This document shows, one piece after another, positions 35,320 to 48,176 of a stretch of DNA of 64,000 nucleotides; the first letter of the stretch is position 1; every line of letters starts with the position of its first letter. The notes beneath the pieces were generated by a model. That model made no database searches. It saw only the letters and a program-made list of their open reading frames with translations, and was not told the DNA's origin. This DNA comes from Schistosoma mansoni (Eukaryota > Platyhelminthes > Trematoda > Strigeidida > Schistosomatidae). The DNA lies in the NCBI RefSeq assembly GCF_000237925.1, contig NC_031502.1, positions 32,515,914 through 32,579,913 on the forward strand, given 5' to 3'. The position numbers were made by a program, and so were the translations under genes.

Positions 35320-37681
35320 CTATAACATAGACGAAACATTTGTAATAAAAGAAAATATGAATTAGTGCAAATGTATTGTTATTATTATTATTACTATTAC
35401 TGAAAAATTCAGTTTATTTATAACAATGTAATTTAAGAGTAATATATTACAATAAACTAAAAATATGAGAAATGAGAAACTGATGACTATTTTCTATGCA
35501 AAAAATGTGAAGATTGTTAAAATTTGTAGGTAATTTCTTTATTATTACAAACTGGTTTTATTTTTACAGGTATGAGAAATTAGAACACGATGAACACTTG
35601 ATTAGTCTAGAAATCGTATTCTTCAACAGTATACACCCATGATTCCTAAAAGAGATTAAGCCCAATATACTTAGGTCTCACAGTAACCATGTAACTCTCA
35701 GACATAAGTACATAAGTAAATTTTTTTATTTATACACATAAATATTGGTACAAGGAAGCACCAGATACATATGCGCCACACAAATCAAATGAGATTTGTG
35801 TGAGGGCTGTGATATTGCTGAGGTGCCCAGACTGAAGCAGGTGGTTTTCTTAGGAGGCCACACCCCGAGCCTTCGACCTAAAGGTCTGATCAACAAGGCA
35901 GTGGAGTATAGTAAAAAGATGCATTCCCATGGTAGCCGGTGACCAACAATTGGTTCATACGCCATTCGTTCCTTCAGGATACTAGAGCCCATGTGCACTA
36001 TTGGTTTGGAATCAGGGTTTTCCAACTCTCCTAGGTGAACTCACCGTGTCCACCAACCCGGTTAAAGCGCCGGACATTCGCTTTTCGTCCTCTCAATGTC
36101 GTGGAGAACACCCCCGCCACGAGAAGGCAGTGAGTAGGACTTCCCTGGTAGAGGCTATATTACGCATGGCCATGTGAGAGTATTTCGAGAGAGAGAGCGG
36201 ACTCTCCCCACTCTCGGCCATACCAGGGCATTTGCGGGCACATAAATAAATAGTCTATATACACAAACTTTGTTTTTATTGTCTATTATAAATATCCTGA
36301 TTTTAAAAGTTACTGAACTAGTCACAAAAAATAACACTTATTAAAAATGGATAAGTGAATTTTCTCTTATAAGATTTGAATAGTTCAAGTGTTTTCAAAT
36401 AATTTAATTCATTAATAATTACATTTTATTCGAAATTCATATGTACTATGAAATAAAGTTTAGGGGAAAATTAGACAATATACATAATTAGATTCCTTTG
36501 GCATATTTAGCAAGAAAATTAGTTTAAGTTAAATAAAACTTAAAAACCAAAAAAATACCGATTTTAGCAAATACTGATGTTTAGTATTAGGTATACAATA
36601 ATCTAAAGAAAACTACAGCCGACAATATGAGTAGTAAGTAAGTATCTTATTGGTTACTATTAATCTCAAGCTCCAAGAAAATGGAAAACTTAAAAACGAA
36701 CACCAAATAATTACGTTACAAACACTTACTTTTGTCTGACTGACATCATTTAACAAAACGTCCGTCAATAATTCTGGTGACAGTTGATCACGATTTTTAA
36801 TCCATGGATGTGATAAGATCGCACTAGCTGTACAACGTTTAGATGGTTCAGGATTTAACATTTTTGTTAATAAATCCTAAACAAAAATATGAAAGACATA
36901 AATGTGATCAAAAGTTATAGAAAGAAAACTTATAAATATTGAGTACAAATGGCAGTTAGTACAAAAAATAACTATAGTGGGTTTGTGGATTTTATGGTTT
37001 ACTATCACTGAAAGCCAAAGAAGCATTGTTTTAAGTTACACAAGGAAACCATTAAATGTTGACTCAGTGGTCTAAAGGTTAAGTACACATTAAGAAACCG
37101 AAATTTCCTAGATATGATACTCCCCCATAGGGAGTCATGGAATTTGAACTTATAAGGAGTTACACATACTCGTCAAACAATAACTTATTGGCAGTTGAGT
37201 TATTTTGTTCGCTGTGAATTAATTTTATAGACACATAAAGAGGGAGAATTTTGAATAAATACCTATAATTTAGTTGCATTAACAGTATGAATAGGATTTC
37301 TCATTAGTATTGGAAAAGACGCACCTCCGTATCTATGATGGGTGAACAATCGACCCACTAAAACACCAATACTGTACTATAAACATAAATCGGTAACTTT
37401 CAACTAATATAATGTTAAATATCAGATACTGAGACATCTACGTGAAAATTTCAGAAAAACTAGACTTTATTTTTACTACAAATGTGAATAACAATTGTCT
37501 TTTTAGTCTAATCTACTAGTATTACTAATATTAGTTGTAAATTTTCTGTTTCCTATTTAACAATGTATAAACCGGTTGAAATTTCCATAGAAGGCATTCA
37601 ATAATTTCATGTTATTGGTAGTCAGTTGACTGGTATTGTACGGCATGGTGAAAATTGATTTAACTGAAACGATTTTTTCCA

Positions 37682-37727
<46 letters not shown>

Positions 37728-40700
37728 CATTGTCACTTTTCATATGTCGGTAAAAGTGAGACGTGATCGACCAATGAGCGAAGGTGAATACATAAAAATA
37801 TGAGACTATATAATATTGTATGTTCATTCCATTACAGATTCTACTGGGACTTCACCAACAGTTGACTATTTTGTACTTGTGTCAATAAACTATTGTTCTC
37901 TGTCATATCTTGTTCTTGATTATTAATGAGATAATTGTATTGTGCATATCACATACTTTAGTGTCTAGTCTAGTTCTCCGTAGGTTAAACCTATTATCTA
38001 TTGTCAGGTCTATTGGCATTATCTAGCGTTTAAGTGTACGATTCTACCAAGTGTAAATTCCATAATTTTCTACATAATATCAAGATTTTAAAACATATCA
38101 TGAAACTATGCATTTAAATATGATAAATATTCAGATGAAACAATATAAGAATGAATTTATTTTTATCCTTTTAAAATAAATAAGAACAGATGAGACTATG
38201 GAATGCATGAATTGTGGCTAGCAGTGGAATCTAGGACAAGTGTTTTGATCGACCAATGACTTTTCAGCTGAATTCGCCTGTAGCTCAGGGCTAGTGTCCA
38301 CTCTAAAACGTAAATCCCGACCGTTGCTGCTACCTTGACGTGGTGGTCGGGCTTGCCTATCGTGATGATCCAATCGAGCTATGCTGGCTGGAACAATCGT
38401 TCCTCAAGGTCCTACAATGCCAGACAGGTCGGTTGAAGAGCGGTGAGACTAAAAGCAGTAATCCCAAGGTCCAAAGGCGAAGTCGTACTGCTGACTGTAC
38501 AGAGGTGTGACGGCAGTAAGGTGTTTCCTTCAGACAACCAGCATGACAGCGATGCTGCCTTCCCACAAGGAGGGGTGGGGTTAGAAAAGGTCGACCCTAA
38601 AAATGCACACCTCGCCTTATCCCACGGATTTCCGTCTCCGGCGGTAAGGACCTTTGAAGAACGGAGCTAACACGTCAAAAATCCCCCACAAAAAGGCCGT
38701 GCGTGACCGGCCTCAAGCAGTTATCTCTTGGGCACTGCGGTCACGCTCCCAGGTCGTTATGACCAACACTAATCCAACTTCTTTTTCAGGTCCCTCAAGA
38801 AATACCCTTCCACGGTGTGGGCAGCCGGGAAGTGATACTAGCCCTCATACCCATAACTGCACACGAGACCAAGTTGGTCACTTCCAAATCCTTCCTACAC
38901 CTAATAACACTCTTATCTCCACGACTAACCCTTCCTACGTCCTTTTATCACCCCGCACCGCTAGGGCAAACGATTCGAGTACACGGAACGTTATTCCTGG
39001 TCTCCTGAAACCACGCTCTAAACTACATGTAGGAACTTTTAATGTCCGAACATTGTGCCAAATAGGACAACAGGCTTCCTTAGCTATGACTTTAGAATCT
39101 TACACCATCGATGTGTGCTGAGTCTCCGAAACGCGCATACAAGATCCGAGTAGTGTCATTCATTTGACCGCACCTAATCAAAATAAAGATTCATCTCGAT
39201 ACACGCTTCGTGTATCTGGAAGCCCTGATGCTGCTTCCCGTGGCGTCGCTGGAGTAGGTATAGCATTAAGTCCTAAGGCAGAACTAGCTCTTTTAGACTG
39301 GATCCCAGTAGACAGTCGTCTATGCGCTGTCCGACTAAACGGATCAGTAAGGACCCGGAAAGATAGGGAAACTCGTCGTTGCCTCTTCGTCGTCTCTGCC
39401 TACTCTCCCACTAACTGCAGCTCAGACGATATAAAAGATGAGTTCTACAGGAAACTTTCTGACCTTCTCCGAAAAGCTAGGCGTTCTGATGTAGTAATAG
39501 TGGCTGGTGACTTTAATGCTCAAGTAGGTAAACTAAGTGAAAGGGAAAGACACCTGGGTGGATCTTATGGTGTCATGGCGAAAAGAACAGATAATAGCGA
39601 CCGTCTGTTGCATCTATGCTCAGATAACCGCCTATTTCTTGCAAATACTAACTTTAAGCATAAGGAAAAACATCTTTTGACATGGCGACCCCCGAATTCG
39701 TCCCAACGTTGGACCCAATTAGATCACATCGCTATCAGCCACCGATGGAGGGGCTCGATAGACTGTCGCTCATTCTGGAGCACATGTTTAGACTCAGATC
39801 ATGCTATAGTGCGAGCACGTATCTGTCTGCGTCTTACTGGATGTAGGAAAGACACTGCAGGGAAGCCTCTAAGGGTTCTACTTAATGATAGGCAAGCTAA
39901 GAATATATTTCAGGAACAACTAGAAAAACAGTTAGGCAGCCATGTAAGTTGTGCCCACCCCGAGGCAGCGTAGAATGACATCCGGAAAGCTGTGGAAACA
40001 GCAGTGATATCCGCTAGTAAGGTAAACCATAAGGTTAGGGAGAAACAATGGATTTCGGCAGCATCTACCGCACTGATAGATGCTCGAAAACTCATCCCAC
40101 CTGGCTCTGAACATAACGAAGAGCGGAGTCAACTTAAGCGCAGGCTAACAAGAAGCCTACGTAATGATCGTGAACAGTGGTGGGTAGCGAAAGCAAGAGA
40201 GATGGAAAAGGCAGCGGCAATAGGTAACAGTAGGCAGCTATTCAGACTCGTTAAAGAAACCGGTATTAGGAACCCAAGTATCAGTGAAACCATCACAGAT
40301 AAAGATGGGCATTTCATTCATTCTTAATCCAGGAGATTGGATCGATGGGCAGAACACTTTAGGGATCAGTTCAACTGGCCTTTAGCCACACTTCAGTTAC
40401 CCACGATCCCCAGTCGTCCTGAATGGCAAAATGATGTAAGTCCTCCAACCCTCTGCGAGGTTGAAAAAGCTATAGGAAATCTAAAGCGAGAGAGCAGCAG
40501 GCCCTGACAGGTTTACCCCTGAGATTTTTAAGGATGGTGGTCCAGTACTAGCAACGAGATTGACTGAGGTCTTAGGTAGAATCTGGGAACTGGACGTAAT
40601 TCCATCTGACTGGTTCCAATCACTGATTGTGCCAGTCTATAAGAAAGGACAAAAGTCCTCCTGTGACAATCACAGAGGAATCAGTCTGACTAATATAGTG

Positions 40701-43700
40701 TCTAAAATATTAGCTTCAATATTACTAGGTCGCCTAACCAAAGCTCGTGAAGAGCAGACTAGAGAAAACCAGGCTGGTTTTCGACCTGGACGTGGTTGCA
40801 TAGACCAGATATTCACCCTACGTCAGGTCCTAGAACATAGACATACATTCAGACGTCACACAATAGTAGTATTTCTTGACCTTAAGGCGGCATTTGACTC
40901 AGTTGATCGTGAGGTTCTACGGAAGTGTTTGTCACTGAAAGGAGTACCAAAGAAGTACATTAACCTCATAAAGGCTCTCTACTCGAACACAACTGGTCGA
41001 GTTAGAGCCTATGGCGAACTGTCATCAGAACTGATTACCTCAAGTGGTGTTCGTCAGGGCTGTCCACTCTCCCCATTCTTGTTTAACTTTGTCATTGACA
41101 TACTTTTAGAGATAGCACTTTCATCAGCTAAACCTCCAGGAGTTGAACTTTTACCGGGAGGCTCACTTGTTGACTTAGAATACGCCGACGACATAGTTTT
41201 ATTCGGTGAGGACGCTGGCAACATGCAGAGTCTTCTGACCACTATAAGCAACTATGCAGGCATGCTCGGAATGCGATTCTCTCCCTCGAAGTGCAAAATG
41301 TTACTTCAGGATTGGGTTGCATCGACACCTGAACTAATGATAGGGAGTGAAGTAGTTGAGCGTGTAGACCACTTCACTTATCTTGGGAGTCTCATCAGCC
41401 CTTGTGGTCTGGTGTGTGACGAAATCTCAGCACGGATACAGAAGGCTCGTCTAGCTTTCGCCAACTTGCATCATTTATGGCGTAGGCGAGATATCCGTCT
41501 AGCAACCGAAGGACGTGTTTACTGTGCAGCAGTTCGCCCCGTCCTACTTTATGGCAGTGAAACATGGCCGATAAGAGTAGAGGATATTCGTAGGCTACTA
41601 GTATTTGATCACAGGTGTCTTCGAAGCATTGGTCGTATATCCTGGGACCACCGGGTAAGTAATGCAGTTGTTAGGAAACGAGTACTAGGTAAGGATGGCA
41701 AATCGATTGATGAAGCAGTGAAACTTCATCAGTTGAGATGGCTGGGACATGTGTTACGTATGCCCAAACACCGACTGCCCCGACGTGCAATGTTTCATGG
41801 TGTAGGAGTAGGTTGGAAGAAAGCTAGGGGTGGCCAGACCAAAACGTGGCACAAATCAATGAAGTCACTCACAAGTGGACTGAGCCATGTTGGTAGGTGT
41901 AGACTACCTGGTTGGGATTAGCGAGATGATAGCAACCGATGGTTAGAGACCTTGAATGACATGGCTCAAAATCGTTTGCAATGGCACTGGTGCATCCACT
42001 CTTTGTGTTCTACCAAATTCTAATCTTCTGAATTCCTCGTGTCTCTATCTTTTTCTCTTTCCAAATTTATTTCACTGTACTATACTCCTTCAATAATTTC
42101 TTCAAACCCTAATCTTTTGGATTTCTGATTATACTCCTACTACTTCTACCACTATGGGATTTGAATCGACAACTGCATCTCTGTGGTAATGTGGTATGGC
42201 AACTCGAACTGATGTACGTACGTACGAAGTTCTACGTTGTGACTGAATGACTGACCGTTCACCAAAGATTATTCCCTTAGCTTTTTAGTCCGGATAATCA
42301 CTACGCTTGTACAACGGATTCCTGATGAGACGAAACGAGAGTCCTGGATACCACTACCAGCCAGATTCTATTTATTCTATATTATCTTGTGTCATAATGG
42401 TTATATCGAAGCAATCTATACAGCATGCATGTATGCTGAAAAAAGACTGATTAAATTTCAGTAAAGAAATAATATCAACAACAGCATAATTCAAACCGAT
42501 GCATATATATGCCTGGTCCTACGTTGTAACTGACTGACTGACTGATAATCGAAACTATTTCAAATTGAATTAGATAAAACTAAGAAATAATTGATTGATT
42601 CAAAATGTCTTTGCTGTATAAATGATTAAACTTTAACTGAATGTTTTTAATGATATGGTTTAGAAAACATTTCATTTCGACTTAAACAAATAATAAACAA
42701 TACAAATTATATTGATTTACAGGTGAAAAAAACAAACAAGGATATTAAATCATGTGTTTAGTTTGATGTAATCAGGTCATGCATTTTGATGTGATTTTTT
42801 TTGTTGCCAAATTATAGATATTAGGCATAATTTCTATTATTATCATCATCATTTTTTTGGTGTTTTCTTTTTCCTTCAGAAAATATCATAGAGATTGTTT
42901 ATTGATGTTCACTAGTGCAATAAAGCTTGAGTAAAGTATCACTTTGACATTTTTTTTTCTAAACCTCAATGAGTTAATGTGAAAGAAACAAGAATAATTA
43001 AGATAAATAATAAAAGTTTATGTTATGTCATTTACTAGAATAAATTATTCACAAGTATATATAGATATATAATTTATAATACATACTTTTGCTAAATCAG
43101 ATATTTTGTTCCAATTCTTATTGATTAAATCTAATCGACCAGATTCTATACGTGATAAAACTACTTCAGATGATTCATTTGGTTTAATCGGATGTGGCAG
43201 TTGTCCAAATAACATTGTATACATTATTACACCTAAACTCCATACATCACATGCAGCATGATAACCTTGCATTTTTAACACCTATATTATTATGTATTGA
43301 TGATGATGCATAAAAATAACATAAGAAAAATAAAAAGAATAAACAAATACAAATGAATGTAAAGTGATACATACACAAGTGAAAATTAGTACAAAACATA
43401 ATAATAACATTAATAATAAATAGAGATGCACACATGCATGAAGTGGTTCATGTATTTGTAGAAAGTTATTAGCCCCCGAATGCCCTGGTACGGCCAAGAG
43501 TGGGGAGAGTCAGCTCTCCCTCTTGATTTGCTCTCAAATGGTCACGTGCACACAATCACTGCCAAGGAAGTCCTACTCATTGCCTTCTCGCGGCACCGGT
43601 GTTGTTTACGAAATTGAGAGGACGAAAAGCGAACGTCCGATGCTTTAACTGGGTTGGTGGACATGGAGGACCCACCTAGGAGAGTTGAAAAACCCTCATT

Positions 43701-43979
43701 CCAAACCAATGGTGCATATGGACTCCAGGATCGTAAGGAAAGAAATGGCATATGAACATATTGTTGGTTACCAGCTACTATGGGACTGCATCTCCTAAAG
43801 TTGCTCCACTGCTTCGTGAATTAAACCTTTGGATTAAAGGCTCGGGGAGTGGCCCCGTTAAGAAAACCATCTGCTTCAGTTAGGGCACCCAGGCAGTATC
43901 CCAGCCCTCACACAAATCGAATGATTTATGTGGTGCATATCTATTTGGTGCTTCCTTGTACTAATGTTTATGTGTTCAA

Positions 43980-44027
<48 letters not shown>

Positions 44028-47000
44028 CTCAAAAGTTACCATTCATAATTCTATTCGGGATATAACATTACCCATAACAATCAACTAATTTCGATTGTTA
44101 TTTTAGCGATACTCCAATTTGTCCTACAAACTGATTAGTGTTAGTTGTTTTCTCAATTTTTTAAGACTGGTGGACAACTTATTAGTTATCCTTGGTCGAA
44201 ATATGTCAGTCAAGCAATGCCCATTCTTCTATAAAACTACCAAGTACGTCTGAATACATTTTTAGTTTGTATGTGTCACGGATTGATCCCAGTGTGTGTG
44301 CAAACGAAAACCAGAGAGCATTAAACAGCTGATTCGCCTCAATAGAGGACATCTTAGAAGCATGTACCCTAGACCCCACAAGAGATCGATTCCAGGATCT
44401 GCAGATATCACTGTGAACATGAACATCAGGAGCACTGGGTTGGTATCTTACGGTAAATAAATACCTGAACAAATAAACAGTATATTATAAAGCTTCACTT
44501 TTTCTTACGGAGGGTCCCATATCATAGCAAATTAAACGCAATTACGATAATAAAAAAACTGTCAAGCAATTTACTTCTGGTGCAACAAAATTTGCGGTAT
44601 AACACGGTGTCATTAAAAGACCATTTTCAGCTCTCAATTGTTTTGCAAAACCAAAATCACATATTCTCAGGGAAGATATATCACCAGAATCGTCTGCATA
44701 TAATACATTGGATGGTTTAAGATCACGATGCACAACCTGGCACAATAGGGAATATATGTATACATATGGAATAATAATAGGTTTTTGAATAATAATTAAA
44801 CAGACATCAACATAAGATACAATTTTTCAAATATTGTATAGATATGACCACGATGCAACAATCCTATTCAGAAAAGTACTTTGACTGTTGTATGGTAAAT
44901 TCATTTATCCTATTGGTTTAAAGCCATACATACGACCTGAAGTTATATCAATGAAATCTATTTTCAAAAAAAAGAATAAAATGTATTCAGAAAGCAAAAA
45001 ACAAATAATTTCGAATCAACAAATTTCTTTATCGTAATTTATACTTTGGTTGTCTATTTATTAGATAAAACATAATTGTTCACACTTTTTGAGATCACGG
45101 ACCGACCTAAGTAAGTTATCCATTGAAAACCAAGAAGCATTGGATGTATGTTTCATCCCCGTATAGAACTAATCCTCATCAGTTAGTATTTATGACTCCT
45201 TCGGGAACGAAATTCAGGATTTGCAGAGAGAGCTTAAATTTTTGGGATATTTAGGGATCTACAGCATATGAAACACGCTTTTCAAAACATAGATCTACCT
45301 AAATAATTATTCATAAATTGAAAGTGTGAAGTTAATCATCCATTTTGTTAATACTACTTGAACAATTTCTTTTCAAGAAATATTCTTATTGCATTGCGTT
45401 TATAAATTCAAATGTGTGATCATGATTTACATAATGAAATTATTAGTAACAATTTATATGAATGATTTAATTTCGTTCAAGAGAGGATGATAACCTATTA
45501 TTTGTTACAAATACTTGCATTGTGTATATATTATGCATGTATTTATTAGATAAGATTATACAGCACATACACACAAAATACACAGGGTGTGTACATAATT
45601 CTATTTAAAAGGAAACAACTTCGTGTTGTACAACAAAGTGTCTAGTTGAATAGGTCAACTCATTTTCAAATGAACTGTTATTAAATTCCGATTAAGAACT
45701 TATTTGCATTTTAATGGCTACAACTATTAAGTATATACTACCATGTTTACAGAGTATAATAATTACATAGACATTCACATTGACCTTCAGAGATATATGG
45801 CTTGACTACAAATTAATGCAATGATATCTGAGTTATTGTTACAAGACTAAAATATGTATGGTATCATGTTCACAAGACCAAAAATAGACGCACTATGTCT
45901 ATCAAGCAAAGAGATTCGCTGTTTTTATTTTTGGTTTGAGAGATTAGTTTTGATAGTCAAATGTAAGCTTTGAGAGGATGGAAATCAAAAACTCAGGGAA
46001 ACGCACTTTTAGATGTTTTATTTAACGAGCTGGATAGTCAGAGATTAGGCCAGAGAAGACATTCAACATAATTATGTGAACAACAGTAAGCAATCAAAAT
46101 CCATGTCAACAGAACGTGCTGTTAGTTAATTGTGGAGAAATTCTAATCACTCACTTTATTTCGAACTATGTACTGATGACGTTGTTTAGAAAGATGATGG
46201 GAGATTCACGATTAAAATATTTATCTTAGAGAGAAAAAAACCCTTCAGAATACAATATTGATCATTTTCACATGGTATAATTTCATTTGTTTAAAAAGTA
46301 ATCTGAAGTGATACGTGCTAAGACAAGACAGAGTGATGTATCAAAAAATACATAAAAAACAAACACAATAGATTGACCGATGGGCAGTAACCGATGTCAT
46401 ATTTCTTATATAAGTTACATAAATTGTGATATCATTAATCTAGGTGAATTAACTTTGTGTACACTATGACGGGTTGTTATGTGGTTGAAAGTGGTAAACA
46501 AGACACCCTGGGCCACGGTTTGTTAGTTGACACTTGTCAACAGAGTATACCTAAATATTGAGAGACCTGATGCGTTCTAAGGGATTCCAATCAGAGTATT
46601 AAAGGAAAAATTGTTAGAATCATGTCTGAATATAGTTACTCATATTATTATTTCATCCACTTTATTCCATCTGGATCACGAAAGTAAAAATTAAAGAAAA
46701 TCGTTTAGATTTATTCATTAATTTTTGTAAAGACAGTTTTTCAAATAAATACATTATACTGTGGTGTGGTCTACTTATATCCACATAAGTAGTATATAGT
46801 GATGGTTAGACATAGAATGTATTTTGGCAAAAGACCGATAAGGAATGAACAGAAATGAAGCACAAATGGTACGATAATGTATGAACAATGAAATCAGATA
46901 AGACGGACTGACATCTGCAGAAGGAACATTTAAGATTGAGACAATTGTTTGTTATTTTGCAAATTAACTGTTCATTGTATGGTTATAAGAATTTAGTGAG

Positions 47001-48135
47001 ACAGTCTGTAATTTGTGCTTAAATACATTCGATTGTCCCCACCCGTGTTTTGTTCACCAGAATACTACCACAACGATAAATCATTAGAAATCTATAATAT
47101 GTACTCTAACTTTAAAATAATGTATTACAGTTTAATCTTTATAATCATTATAACAATAAATAATTTTGTAAACGTACAACATAATAAAAAAGCTAACAAC
47201 TAAGTTTACATGCTATCTATGGCATAACATTTATAGAAAACGAAAAATTACTACTACTGTAATGAACATGAACACAGGTGGGGACAATCGAATGTATTTC
47301 AGCACAATATTACAGAATATCTCAATAAAATATGAGAACCATATAGTTAATTTGCAAAATAACAATCAATTGTCTCAATTTGACTATTCATTCTGCAAAT
47401 ATCCGTCCATAGTCTCCGATTATAACTGTTCATGCACTTTCGTACCAATTGCGTGCCGTTCCCCTTCTCTCCTTATCGATCTTCTATTGAAATACATTCA
47501 ATACCCGACCATCACCATATACTACTTATGTGGATATCAGTAACCCACACCACACGACTATTACTACATATTTATTTAATAGTATGATAACTAGAATAAA
47601 GATCATATACGATACATTTGTGAACAAGATATGTTGAATCATATATATTATGTATAAATGATGAAGATAAATTCAACAATAAAACGATATTTCCTTAAAA
47701 GGGTCTATGAATTAATGTATTCTATTTATTGTTAATAAATTTTTCTGTAATAAATATTCGTTGATTTTGCTCATTTAAATAGATAAACACTTTTGTTCTA
47801 TAATTTATGACTATGTTGACTAAACGACTGTTTTTTTAAATATACAGACCGATGTAACAAAGAGGTATTACTGTTAATTACTTTTTCTTCATAGCTCCAG
47901 ACTGAAATATATATATACATGTATCTTGTGTATTGGTTGTTTGAATCTTCCCAGTGATGTTTAGGACTATAATTATTAGCCTTACCTGGGATATATGCAT
48001 ACTGTGAGGATTGTCTCGATAATGCTGTAAGATCACAAATAACTAGTAGTGAAGTCCAAGTACGTTTAAGTGACGATTCCCGAATACGACGAGACGTGAG
48101 TCCTAGATTTCACTGCTAGCTATCATCCAACCCTG

Positions 48136-48176
<41 letters not shown>

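Larger units (their letters stand above)
38320..42255 (+). mobile_element. RTE-type LINE, nearly full length, inactive
   Basis: Antisense inside an RSK intron. The 5' UTR begins near GCTACCTTGACGTGGTGG. The polyprotein carries an APE endonuclease ([37 protein letters not shown]) then RT ([50 protein letters not shown]) and the tail domain ([22 protein letters not shown]). In-frame stops at 39119, 39971, 40325 and 41919 and a frame change near 40490 break it. It resembles schistosome RTE-clade elements (SR2 type). The 3' end is a short TGAC-rich tail near 42240-42255. Confidence 0.85.

Noticed and set aside
37740-38060. LTR pair with 54320-54800
   Set aside because: Only short shared strings (GATCGACCAATGAG versus GATTGACCATTGAG) were found; not enough to define a repeat.
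42320-42340. CTGATGAG followed by GAAAC as an intact hammerhead
   Set aside because: There is no room for stem II, and alignment with the sister copy at 48070 shows the true core position is CGATTCC, so the CTGATGAG is chance.
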